Shown piece after piece: positions 1 to 8,059 of a DNA stretch of 64,000 nucleotides (within the stretch, counting starts at the first letter, position 1; every line of letters begins with the position of its first letter). The stretch spans positions 4,729-68,728 of the forward strand of contig JAEZVA010000018.1 of assembly GCA_023443315.1 (NCBI GenBank), read 5' to 3'. A program made the translations under genes and the position numbers. The notes beneath the pieces are model-generated. The model saw only the letters and a list, made by a program, of their open reading frames with translations. It did not search any database and was not told the origin of the DNA. Source of the DNA: Bacillota bacterium. GTDB lineage: Bacteria; Bacillota; Clostridia; Oscillospirales; Ruminococcaceae.

Positions 1-1747
1 TGAGATAGCCGACGCGCAGGCAGAGATTGACGACGCGCAGAAAAAGATTGACGACCTTTCTCCGCCCGAGTGGTATATTTTAACGAGGGATAGCATTCCC
101 GGCAACGCGGCATACTACGATGATGCCAACCGAATCGACGCCATTGCGAAGGTGTTTCCGTTGTTCTTCCTTCTTGTGGCGGCACTGGTGTGCCTGACTA
201 CTATGACGCGCATGGTGGAGGAGCAGCGAACCGAGCTTGGCACCGTCAAGGCGCTGGGCTACAGCAAGGGTGCGGCGGTATTTAAGTTTTTGTTCTATTC
301 CGGCCTAGCAAGCCTGCTGGGAAGTGCGGTAGGTCTTGCGATAGGGTTTAAGGTGTTTCCGTTTGTCATTGGTTCGGCGTATGGCATTTTGTATCAACTC
401 CCCCCGATACAGACCCCGTTCCACTGGGATTACGCCATCCCTACGGCATTGGTCGCGGTGCTGGGGACTATGTCTGCGGCGCTGCTTGCGTGCTACAAGG
501 AGCTTGCCGAACAGCCTGCCACGCTGATGCGCCCCAAGGCGCCAAAGCCGGGCAAGCGGGTATTGCTCGAGCGCATCACCCCAATATGGCGTCGTCTGGG
601 TTTTACGCAGAAGGTCACTGTACGTAACCTTTTGCGGTATAAGCGCAGGATGCTGATGACGGTGGTCGGCATTGCGGGATGCACCGCGCTGATGGTGGCA
701 GGCTTTGGGATGAAAAAATCCATCTCCTCCATCGGAGCCAAGCAGTACGGTGACATATTCCTGTATCACGGCATGGTGGTGGTTGATCAGGATAAGGGGC
801 AAGACCTAAAAGACCAGCTTGATGAAGCAATTGCCGGGCAGGATAACATCACCGGCACGCTGGCTGCGCGGCAGGAGACGGTCACGGCACTGTCCGGTAA
901 CGGCGGGCGTGAATTTGATGCGGTGCTGTTTGTGCCAGAGACTACCGAGACCATCGATGACTATGCGGTGCTGCGCACACGCGTGGGCAAGGAGCCGATC
1001 TCGCTTGAGACAGACGGCGCGGTGATAACCGAAAAGCTCGCGGAGCTACTCGATATACAGGTGGGCGACACCATCACGCTGCGGGACACAGACAACCGCC
1101 CCTACGACATTCGAGTGGCGGGTGTGACTGAAAACTACGTGTTTCATTACGTCTATCTGTCCCACGAACAATACGAGAGGGTTTTTGACAAGCCCTTTGA
1201 GCCAAACACACAGTTTTTGCGCCTAGCCGATACGTCGGACGACGCGCAGGACGCGCTTTCCCGCACGCTGATTTCAAACGACTATGTGGTTTCGGTCTCC
1301 TACAATTCATCGGCGGAAAAAAGCTTCTTCGACGTGATGTCCAGCCTTGACTATGTGGTGCTGGTGCTGATTATCTCGGCGGGTCTGCTTGCGATTGTGG
1401 TGCTGTACAACCTGACCAACATCAACGTAACAGAGCGCATCCGCGAGATTGCCACCATCAAGGTGCTCGGCTTTTACGATGGCGAGGTATCCTCGTATGT
1501 TTACAGAGAGAATGTCCTGCTTTGCCTAATCGGCATAGCGTTTGGTCTGTTCGGCGGCGTCTTTCTGCACGCCTTTGTTATCAAGCATGGAGAGATTGAC
1601 GCGGTGATGTTCGGGCGGGAGATTGGGTTGCAGAGCTTTGCAATGAGCGCGCTTCTTACAGCGCTGTTCGCGCTGCTCGTTAACCTGTCGCTGCATTTTC
1701 GATTAAAACACATCAGCATGGTGGAGTCGCTTAAATCGGTGGAATAA
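1..1747 (+). CDS. FtsX-type ABC transporter permease, C-terminal part
   Basis: The reading frame is open from the left edge (frame starting at base 2), so the gene begins outside the window. The first ~50 residues are acidic and coiled-coil-like (repeats of AEIDDAQKKIDD), as in large FtsX/MacB permeases with a long extracellular coiled coil. They are followed by a block of membrane segments, a conserved cytoplasmic stretch (EEQRTELGTVKALGY), a second extracellular domain of ~200 residues and a final set of three membrane helices with the repeat TERIREIATIKVLGFYDGE. Two such 'KALGY/KVLGF' blocks are the hallmark of FtsX permeases. The partner ATPase is presumably upstream. The exported substrate cannot be told from sequence; peptide or lipid efflux is typical of the family. 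A strong hairpin terminator follows the stop. Confidence 0.85.
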   Translation, partial: EIADAQAEIDDAQKKIDDLSPPEWYILTRDSIPGNAAYYDDANRIDAIAKVFPLFFLLVAALVCLTTMTRMVEEQRTELGTVKALGYSKGAAVFKFLFYSGLASLLGSAVGLAIGFKVFPFVIGSAYGILYQLPPIQTPFHWDYAIPTALVAVLGTMSAALLACYKELAEQPATLMRPKAPKPGKRVLLERITPIWRRLGFTQKVTVRNLLRYKRRMLMTVVGIAGCTALMVAGFGMKKSISSIGAKQYGDIFLYHGMVVVDQDKGQDLKDQLDEAIAGQDNITGTLAARQETVTALSGNGGREFDAVLFVPETTETIDDYAVLRTRVGKEPISLETDGAVITEKLAELLDIQVGDTITLRDTDNRPYDIRVAGVTENYVFHYVYLSHEQYERVFDKPFEPNTQFLRLADTSDDAQDALSRTLISNDYVVSVSYNSSAEKSFFDVMSSLDYVVLVLIISAGLLAIVVLYNLTNINVTERIREIATIKVLGFYDGEVSSYVYRENVLLCLIGIAFGLFGGVFLHAFVIKHGEIDAVMFGREIGLQSFAMSALLTALFALLVNLSLHFRLKHISMVESLKSVE

Positions 1748-1766
1748 CAGTTTGATAATATAATGA

Positions 1767-1814
1767 CAGCCCGCAGATGAGGTGCCAGATGGTCCTCACT
1801 CTACGGGCTGTTTT
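1767..1814 (+). terminator. Rho-independent terminator after the FtsX permease
   Basis: CAGCCCG at 1767-1773 pairs with CGGGCTG at 1804-1810, with further inner pairing (AGA/TCT, GAGG/CCTC), followed by TTTT. It lies 20 bases after the permease stop. Confidence 0.75.
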
Positions 1815-1863
1815 GGCTTATGTGGTCAATTGGGTCGGATGGAATTAACGTTTGACTAAACCA

Positions 1864-2565
1864 TTACTGCCTTAATACACCTGCATACTGTTTTAGCAGT
1901 GCGCTTCGTGCTTTGTGGTCGGGCATTACCTCCGAAACAAGGTTGTAGAATGCGGCGGAATGGTTGGGGTACACCAGGTGTGCAAGCTCGTGCGCCACAA
2001 CATACCGCACGCAGGCAGGCGGTGTGCAGATGAGACGGTGGCTTAGAAGGATGACGCCCGTTTTGGGATGACAGCTGCCCCAGCGCGCGGTCATCCGCCG
2101 TGGGCGAAGCTGCGAAGGGGAGAGCTTAAATCGGGCAAACGCGCCCAGTAGTTCGTTGCCCATCACAGAAAACATCTCACCGCTGTATGAAAACAGCCAT
2201 TCATCGACCGCTTGTTTTAACGCCTCGGTGTCTTCTGCGTCTGGCATCATTATGTGAAGTACATTTTCACGCAGAAAAGCATCTCGTCTGCTGCCCTGTG
2301 CAGCAGAGACCCGAACACGCTCTCCAAGCAAAAGCACGCTGCTTCCGTCAAAGAAGGCAACATCTAATCTATGCGCGACCCGCTCCTTCGCACGGATAAT
2401 CCAGTCCGTCTTGCTGTGCACAAACGCGTCAATGGTTTTTGGGGGTGTGCTGCGCGGTGCAGATACCCAGACCTCGCCGTCCTCTGAGACGTGCAGGTTG
2501 ATGTTTTTTACGCGCTTGCGAACCGTTCGATAGATAATTTTGCCCGTTTCTTTGTTTGCTTGCAT
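1864..2565 (-). CDS. YgjP-like (DUF45) zinc metallopeptidase
   Basis: A 233-residue protein. The zinc motif HELAH lies at about residues 192-196, with a likely third ligand in the following PNH. The RWGSC motif ~35 residues before it is typical of the YgjP/DUF45 (SprT-like, M48-related) family, whose N-terminal beta-rich half is also present (KNINLHVSEDGEVWVSAP). The frame runs open to 2631, but ATG 2565 has a ribosome site (AAAGGG) at good distance and matches family length. The family is predicted to be a cytoplasmic metal-dependent protease; its substrate is unknown. It stands alone, convergent with the FtsX gene. Confidence 0.85.
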   Translation of the reverse strand: MQANKETGKIIYRTVRKRVKNINLHVSEDGEVWVSAPRSTPPKTIDAFVHSKTDWIIRAKERVAHRLDVAFFDGSSVLLLGERVRVSAAQGSRRDAFLRENVLHIMMPDAEDTEALKQAVDEWLFSYSGEMFSVMGNELLGAFARFKLSPSQLRPRRMTARWGSCHPKTGVILLSHRLICTPPACVRYVVAHELAHLVYPNHSAAFYNLVSEVMPDHKARSALLKQYAGVLRQ

Positions 2566-2791
2566 CGTTGCGCCCTTTCGCCATATAGCTATTAGTTTAA
2601 TAAATGACCAAATAAAACAGAGTAATAACACGTAGGCTTTTACGAAGATATTGTGCTGACATTGTTAGTTAATCGCTTTTTATTCTTGCACCATCATACA
2701 AGCCAGAAACTGTCTGGGTCAATATAGGCGGGTGAAAATAAATATATAATACAAAATATTGTGCACTTTTTACGTAAAACAGTCTTGAAAA

Positions 2792-2805
2792 CGAAAACGG
2801 TTTCG
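2792..2805. promoter_or_regulatory. Candidate LacI-family operator (CGAAAACGGTTTCG)
   Basis: Near-palindrome with a central CG, the form bound by LacI/GalR/CcpA regulators. Its core AAACGGTTT recurs in reverse at 7891-7899 upstream of the GH9 gene. Confidence 0.4.
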
Positions 2806-3048
2806 AAAATGTTTGCGAAAAATATCTTCGGGTAACGAGCGTTTGGCACAATCAGGCGAAATCCTTATAATGAGGATAAATTTACAACATGTGTGCAATA
2901 TTTGCGCAACAATTCGGTTGATATGTTACAAAAACAAGATATAATATAGATAAATTGACGATTCAGTGCGCTGCTTATTAAGGCGTAAATTACTGTCGAA
3001 TGGTTGTACATTTTGGCGCAAAAAGTGCTATTTGTCCGAAATTATCTT

Positions 3049-3063
3049 CGAAACAGTGTTTCG
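3049..3063. promoter_or_regulatory. Perfect inverted repeat CGAAACA-G-TGTTTCG
   Basis: Seven-base arms with a single central base. It resembles other half-sites of this region (GAAAC/GTTTC) and lies ~100 bases before the promoter of the LacI-type gene. Candidate operator; could also be bound by a global regulator such as CcpA. Confidence 0.4.
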
Positions 3064-3162
3064 TAATCTGTTATAAAAACGCAAAGAATGGCATAATTAT
3101 GACGTTGTAATCGATTTCGCGAAAATATATGTGTATTATTTATAGTTTTTTTAAAAACAGTC

Positions 3163-3191
3163 TTGCATTTATTCATCTATTGATATATAAT
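3163..3191 (+). promoter_or_regulatory. Sigma-A promoter of the LacI-type regulator
   Basis: TTGCAT (3163-3168), 17-base spacer, perfect TATAAT (3186-3191). The expected start of transcription near 3198 lies directly before the palindrome at 3201-3210. Confidence 0.65.
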
Positions 3192-3200
3192 GTGGGTACG

Positions 3201-3210
3201 AAAACGTTTT
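3201..3210. promoter_or_regulatory. Operator-like palindrome AAAACGTTTT at +1
   Basis: A perfect 10-base palindrome with central CG, a few bases after the predicted transcription start of the LacI-family gene. The position suggests self-repression (inference). Confidence 0.5.
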
Positions 3211-3252
3211 AAGTTGCGTTATCCAGTAAACTGTATAGGGGCACACACAAGA

Positions 3253-4269
3253 ATGGTTACGATCAGAGATATCTCCGCAGCATGCGGCGTTTCGGTTGCT
3301 ACGGTGAGCAAAGCGCTCAATGGCTACAGCGATGTCAGCAAGGCGACCAGAGAACTTGTGTGCAAGACGGCGGAGCAGATGGGGTACTTCCCAAACTCAC
3401 AGGCGCGTGCCCTAAAAACGAACCGTACATATAATCTGGGCGTTTTGTTTGTAGACGAGGCTCAAAGTGGCTTGACCCATCCGTATTTTGCGCAGGTTTT
3501 AGACAGCTTTAAGGTGGAAGCCGAAAGCCGCGGTTACGACATCACGTTTATCAGCCACAACATTGGCAACAAAAGCATGTCGTATCTCGAACACTGTTTG
3601 TACCGTAAGGTGGACGGTGTGGTTGTTGCCTGTGTGGAGTTTTCACATCCAGCGGTTATCGAGCTGGTTAACAGCGACATCCCGCTTGTTACCATCGACC
3701 ATGTATTTAATAACAGGACATCCATCGTCTCTGCCAACCGAAACGGCATTCGCGAACTAATCGAGCATGCTTATTCAAAGGGTCACCGCAAGATAGCCTA
3801 TGTACATGGCAAAAAGAGTGCCGTGACCGAAAGTCGGCTTGGCAGCTTTTATAAAACCATGGCGGATTTAAACCTAAGGGTGCCGTTTGAGTACCTACAA
3901 GAAGGGGCCTACCAAGAGCCGGAGGTCACGCGGGCGGCAACAAAACGCTTGTTGCGCATCGCGGATCGTCCCACCTGCATCCTGTTCCCGGACGATTTTG
4001 CCGCCATTGGCGGACTAAATGCGATTGAAGAAGCAGGTTTGCGCGTACCGAGTGATATATCCGTTATGGGATATGACGGGCTGTTTGTCTCGCAGGTTCT
4101 TAAGCCTGCGCTTACCACCTTCAAACAAGACACAAAACGTCTTGGCAAGGAAGCGGCGGTACAGCTGATACAGCTCATTGAGCATCCGGTAACCACCCTT
4201 ACCGAAAGGGTTGTTATATATGGCAAATTTCTTGAAGGCGCATCGGTCAAGAATCTTATCGAAGAATGA
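3253..4269 (+). CDS. LacI/GalR-family transcriptional regulator
   Basis: A 338-residue protein starting MVTIRDISAACGVSVATVSK, the standard LacI-type helix-turn-helix with hinge (about residues 1-60), then a periplasmic-binding-protein-like effector domain (NLGVLFVDE, ISVMGYDG). The frame is open from 3190, but starting there would add 21 residues in front of a canonical N-terminus, so ATG 3253 is chosen. It lies immediately before a CUT1 sugar importer and a GH9 glucanase lipoprotein, so it probably senses a sugar released from cell-wall glucan and controls those genes. Palindromes with central CG upstream of its promoter point to autoregulation. The ligand is not predictable from sequence. 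Confidence 0.92.
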   Translation: MVTIRDISAACGVSVATVSKALNGYSDVSKATRELVCKTAEQMGYFPNSQARALKTNRTYNLGVLFVDEAQSGLTHPYFAQVLDSFKVEAESRGYDITFISHNIGNKSMSYLEHCLYRKVDGVVVACVEFSHPAVIELVNSDIPLVTIDHVFNNRTSIVSANRNGIRELIEHAYSKGHRKIAYVHGKKSAVTESRLGSFYKTMADLNLRVPFEYLQEGAYQEPEVTRAATKRLLRIADRPTCILFPDDFAAIGGLNAIEEAGLRVPSDISVMGYDGLFVSQVLKPALTTFKQDTKRLGKEAAVQLIQLIEHPVTTLTERVVIYGKFLEGASVKNLIEE

Positions 4270-4339
4270 TTTTTGGCGCTTTTAAGAAGGTTCTATCGTT
4301 TGGAATCAGAACCCGATTATCGAAGGAGGAAAAACACCA

Positions 4340-5764
4340 ATGAAAAATGTAACCCGTATCGTATCATTACTGTTAGCGCTTGCTATGGTAATGGCTCTTG
4401 GCCTGACCGGTTGTGCTGGCACACCTGCAGCGCCGAGCGCAGCTCCCTCTACGGACGCTCCCGCTCCTAGTGATGAGACTCCCGTAGCGGAAGGCGTAAC
4501 CGATGACCCCAGCGTTAAGACCCTTAACCTGTGGTCATTCACCGACGAAATCCCCAAAATGATGACGAAGTTCAAAGAGGTTAACCCCGACTTTGCACTC
4601 GAAATCAAAGAGACCATTGTCGCTACGACTGACGGCGCTTATCAGCCCGCTCTGGATGCTGCACTTGCAGCTGGCGGCGCAGATGCTCCTGACATCTATG
4701 CTGCAGAAGGTGCTTTCGTTCTGAAGTATACACAGGGCGAGGCTTCTCAGTACGCAGCAGCTTATAAGGATCTTGGCATCGATGTAGATGCGAAGCTCAC
4801 TGAGGCTGACATTGCTAAGTATACCGTTGAAATCGGTACCAGAGGCGACGGACAGCTTGTAGGTCTTGGCTATCAGGCGACCGGCGGCGCATACATCTAT
4901 CGCCGTTCTATCGCTAAGGACGTTTGGGGCACCGATGACCCCGCTACCATCAAAGACAAGATTGGACCCGGCTGGGAGAAGTTCTTCGCAGCTGCTGAAG
5001 AGCTCAAGGCTAAGGGCTACGGCATCGTTTCCGGTGACGGCGACCTTTGGCATCCAGTAGAGAACAGCTCCGAAAAGGGCTGGATCGTTGACGGCAAGCT
5101 CTACATTGACCCTGCTCGTGAAGCATTCATGGATCAGTCCAAGTTGCTCAAGGACAAGGGCTACCACAACGACACCACCGACTGGCAGGAAGCTTGGAAT
5201 GCTGACATGAAGGACGCTGGTGCTAAGAAGATCTTTGGCTACTTTGGACCCGCATGGCTGATTAACTACGTAATCGCAAAGAACTCTGGCGGCGAGAAGC
5301 CCGGCGAAGGCACCTATGGTGACTGGGCTGTTTGCGAGCCTCCCGCAGGCTTCTTCTGGGGCGGCACATGGGTTCTTGCTAACAAGGACACCAAGATTCC
5401 CGCTTCTGCAGGCAAGATCATTGAGTGGATCACCCTCGACAGCTCTGACACCGGTCTCCAGTACTTCTGGGCGAACGGCACCTTGAACGGTCCTGGCGGC
5501 ACCAAGGACACCGTTGCTTCTGGTACAGTTATGGCGAAGTCTAACGGCGAACTCGATTTCCTCGGCGGACAGAATATGTTCGATGTATTCGTTCCCGCTG
5601 GCCAGTTTGCTTCTGGTAAGAACCTGACCCCACTTGACGAAACCATCAACTCCCAGTGGCGCGATCAGGTTCGTCAGTACGCTGCTGGTTCTAAGACCAA
5701 GGAGCAGGCAATTGCCGACTTCAAGCAGGCTGTTGCTGACCAACTCGGCTTAGCCATCGACTAA
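4340..5764 (+). CDS. Sugar ABC transporter substrate-binding lipoprotein (family 1, CUT1)
   Basis: 474 residues with a lipoprotein signal peptide (ALGLTGC lipobox, Cys ~25) and a Thr/Pro/Ala linker, then a family 1 solute-binding fold (TLNLWSFTDEIPKMMTKFKEVNPDF near residue 55). It would capture an oligosaccharide outside the membrane and deliver it to the two permeases that follow. The ribosome site GGAGG is strong. Codon use differs sharply from the neighbours (many GCT, AAG, GGC, TCT codons), as expected for a very highly expressed gene. A stem-loop separates it from the permeases. No ATPase is encoded nearby; CUT1 systems often share an MsmX/UgpC-type ATPase made elsewhere. Cello- or xylo-oligosaccharides are plausible ligands given the GH9 gene (inference). 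Confidence 0.92.
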   Translation: MKNVTRIVSLLLALAMVMALGLTGCAGTPAAPSAAPSTDAPAPSDETPVAEGVTDDPSVKTLNLWSFTDEIPKMMTKFKEVNPDFALEIKETIVATTDGAYQPALDAALAAGGADAPDIYAAEGAFVLKYTQGEASQYAAAYKDLGIDVDAKLTEADIAKYTVEIGTRGDGQLVGLGYQATGGAYIYRRSIAKDVWGTDDPATIKDKIGPGWEKFFAAAEELKAKGYGIVSGDGDLWHPVENSSEKGWIVDGKLYIDPAREAFMDQSKLLKDKGYHNDTTDWQEAWNADMKDAGAKKIFGYFGPAWLINYVIAKNSGGEKPGEGTYGDWAVCEPPAGFFWGGTWVLANKDTKIPASAGKIIEWITLDSSDTGLQYFWANGTLNGPGGTKDTVASGTVMAKSNGELDFLGGQNMFDVFVPAGQFASGKNLTPLDETINSQWRDQVRQYAAGSKTKEQAIADFKQAVADQLGLAID

Positions 5765-5780
5765 GATTTAACCCGAATAT

Positions 5781-5808
5781 AGGGGCGGGCGCCTTACCGT
5801 CCGCCCCT
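5781..5808 (+). terminator. Intercistronic stem-loop between binding protein and permeases
   Basis: AGGGGCGG (5781-5788) pairs with CCGCCCCT (5801-5808), extended by further pairs, followed by AATTTATATT. Such hairpins usually protect the binding-protein message or reduce read-through so that permeases are made in smaller amounts. Confidence 0.6.
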
Positions 5809-5859
5809 AATTTATATTCTAATTTAGGCACTACGCATTTTATCGGGAGGTGAACGCTT

Positions 5860-6840
5860 ATGCGCCGCAAGAGCGTTAGCTACGCGAAGTACGGTTACAT
5901 ATTTTCCATACCGTTCGTGCTTGCGTTCCTTGTTTTTTCTCTATATCCCATCATCTACACTTCTGTTATCGGATTTACTGATCTCAGAGGAATGGGAAAA
6001 TCAGACTTTAATTTCTTGAGCGATCCGTTCGAGAACTTTAGAACGGTACTATCAGCCCCGTCCTTTCAGACATCCTTGTCGAATACTATTTTGATGTGGA
6101 TTATTAACTTTATTCCACAGATTTTACTCGCCCTTGTGCTTACCGCGTGGTTTACCAGCCATCGCTATAAGATTAAGGGTCAGGGTATGTTCAAGGTTCT
6201 TGTTTACATGCCCAATATTATTACGGCCGCAACGATCGCTATCTTGTTTAATGCGTTGTTTGCATACCCCAAAAGCCCGGTAAATGACCTGCTAATCACA
6301 TTCGGTTTGATTAAAGAACCAATTAACTTTCTCATTTCGAGGTGGACGGCAAGGAACATCGTGTCATTTATTCAATTTTGGATGTGGTACGGCAATACGA
6401 TGATTGTACTGATTGCGGGCGTACTGGGTATTAACCCTACCCTGTTTGAGGCGGCAGAGATTGACGGAGCATCCAGCTCCCAGACCTTCTTCCGTATTAC
6501 TTTGCCAAACCTCAGAACCATTCTACTGTACTCTCTGGTTACGAGTATGATAGGCGGTTTGCAGATGTTTGATATCCCAAAACTGTTTATTATCGGCGGC
6601 AACGGCGGTCCGGATAACGCGACGCTTACCGCAAGCGTATTTATCTATAACCAAGCGTTTAGCGGAAGCTATATGTACAATCGTGCGTCCGCTGCAAGCT
6701 TAGTGTTGTTTATCGTTATCATGGCTCTTTCGCTCGTCTTGTTCTTTGTAATGCGCGATCAGGATGCTGTTCGGCATGATAAAGAAGTAAAAGCAATGAG
6801 AAAGGCTGAGAAAATCATGGCAAGGAGGGGGGCACAATGA
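5860..6840 (+). CDS. Sugar ABC transporter permease, MalF-type
   Basis: 326 residues with six predicted membrane helices. The EAA loop that docks the ATPase is at about residues 197-218 (EAAEIDGASSSQTFFRITLP). The start ATG 5860 follows GGGAGGTGA. Its stop overlaps the start of the next permease by four bases (ATGA), so the two are translationally coupled. It forms the inner-membrane channel with the next gene for the sugar captured by the preceding lipoprotein. Confidence 0.93.
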   Translation: MRRKSVSYAKYGYIFSIPFVLAFLVFSLYPIIYTSVIGFTDLRGMGKSDFNFLSDPFENFRTVLSAPSFQTSLSNTILMWIINFIPQILLALVLTAWFTSHRYKIKGQGMFKVLVYMPNIITAATIAILFNALFAYPKSPVNDLLITFGLIKEPINFLISRWTARNIVSFIQFWMWYGNTMIVLIAGVLGINPTLFEAAEIDGASSSQTFFRITLPNLRTILLYSLVTSMIGGLQMFDIPKLFIIGGNGGPDNATLTASVFIYNQAFSGSYMYNRASAASLVLFIVIMALSLVLFFVMRDQDAVRHDKEVKAMRKAEKIMARRGAQ

Positions 6841-7685
6841 GACAACGAAGGTCAATACCCTATACCGCAATGATGGTTATCATCTACATTGTGTGCATCT
6901 TCTTATCAATACTTAGCATCTTCCCGTTCTGGATTATGCTTATGAACGCAACACGCGGAACATATGAGATTCAGCAAAACGCCATTTCGCTTCTGCCTTC
7001 CACTCATTTAATTAGTAACCTGCAGATTCTGCTCGGCAAAAGCTTTAATCCGTTTGTTGGCTTTTTCAACTCTATTGTGATATCGGCCAGTGCGACGGTT
7101 TGCTCAATCTACTTTTCGTCCCTTACAGCGTATGCGCTTACCGCGTATAGCTGGAGGTTGCGTCAGCCATTCTTCACCTTTATTATGGCTGTGCTGATGA
7201 TTCCCGCGCAGATGTCGAGTATCGGCTTTTATCAGATGATGTATAAGCTGGGATGGACCAACAACTTTCTGCCGCTGATTTTGCCTGCGATCGCGGCACC
7301 CGCAATCGTGTTCTTTATGAGGCAGTACCTAATTGCCACATTGTCGATTGACATTGTAAACTCTGCGCGCATCGACGGGTCCGGTGAGTTTTACACATTT
7401 AACCGCATCATTCTGCCCATTATGAAACCTGCGATTGCTACTCAGGCAATCTTTGTGTTTGTTTCAAGCTGGAACAACCTGTTTATGCCCATGGTACTGC
7501 TCACCGAAAAAACGAAGTACACCATGCCTATTATGGTTAGCTTGCTCAGAGGCGACATTTACAAGACTGAGTACGGCTCTATTTATCTGGGGCTTTCACT
7601 CACTGTGTTGCCGTTGTTTATAATGTACTTCCTTCTTTCGAAGTATATTATCGCGGGCGTTGCATTGGGAGGAGTCAAGGAATAA
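6837..7685 (+). CDS. Sugar ABC transporter permease, MalG-type
   Basis: 282 residues, six predicted membrane helices and an EAA-type loop at about residues 175-196 (NSARIDGSGEFYTFNRIILP; the first Glu of the motif is Asn here). It overlaps the upstream permease by ATGA. MalG-type proteins pair with MalF-type partners to form the CUT1 channel. Two hairpins lie in the gap downstream, so the operon probably ends here, although the GH9 gene is on the same strand and may be co-regulated. Confidence 0.93.
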   Translation: MRQRRSIPYTAMMVIIYIVCIFLSILSIFPFWIMLMNATRGTYEIQQNAISLLPSTHLISNLQILLGKSFNPFVGFFNSIVISASATVCSIYFSSLTAYALTAYSWRLRQPFFTFIMAVLMIPAQMSSIGFYQMMYKLGWTNNFLPLILPAIAAPAIVFFMRQYLIATLSIDIVNSARIDGSGEFYTFNRIILPIMKPAIATQAIFVFVSSWNNLFMPMVLLTEKTKYTMPIMVSLLRGDIYKTEYGSIYLGLSLTVLPLFIMYFLLSKYIIAGVALGGVKE

Positions 7686-8059
7686 AGCGTATTACCAAAC
7701 TGCAATTGTGCAGTTGTGCAGTTTATTCTAACAACGTATAAACCGCCAGAGATATGGCGGTTTATGCTTTATCGCTCATTTTTCTTAAGAATGATGATAT
7801 CAACACCTTCATATTTCTCTTTTTGATTAAGTGCCGTTTCTGTGTATTAAAACTATAGCAGAAACGGCATTTAGTCTTGTAAACAACCACAAACCGTTTC
7901 CGCCCTATATTGGAATATCCTATGTTATTTGATTGGGCGAGAGCCTATTCATCAAGAGATTTTTGTTTTACGTGTTTAAATAGAGAGCAGTCCATATCGG
8001 TTCGGTTTTTGACCGATTCTATAGGGCAGCCCTGACTTTGAAGCGAGGAGGAGACCTGT
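7686..8059. other. 374-base gap between importer operon and GH9 gene
   Basis: No gene seen. It holds a terminator-like hairpin at 7739-7764, an 11-base inverted repeat TGCCGTTTCTG/CAGAAACGGCA (7832-7842 and 7859-7869), and AAACCGTTT at 7891-7899, the reverse of the core of the candidate operator at 2792-2805. A separate regulated promoter for the GH9 gene is likely. Confidence 0.5.
7739..7767 (+). terminator. Terminator-like hairpin after the sugar permeases
   Basis: TAAACCGCC (7739-7747) pairs with GGCGGTTTA (7756-7764), loop of 8 bases, followed by a moderately T-rich run (TGCTTTAT). Confidence 0.5.

Larger units (their letters stand above)
2632..3162. other. AT-rich gap with operator-like palindromes upstream of lacI-type gene
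   Basis: About 530 bases without a convincing gene; a 60-codon minus-strand frame (2669-2851) has no ribosome site and odd composition. The stretch carries two palindromes of the GAAA-CG-TTTC kind listed separately (2792-2805 and 3049-3063) and AATCGATT at 3109-3116. I read it as a regulatory region for the LacI-type regulator and possibly for the divergent peptidase. Confidence 0.5.

Noticed and set aside
2669..2851. 60-codon minus-strand frame in the AT-rich gap
   Set aside because: No ribosome site, unusual amino-acid make-up and overlap with operator-like palindromes.
4535..5743. 402-codon antisense frame over the binding-protein gene
   Set aside because: Shadow of strong codon bias in the real gene; no ribosome site or recognisable domain.
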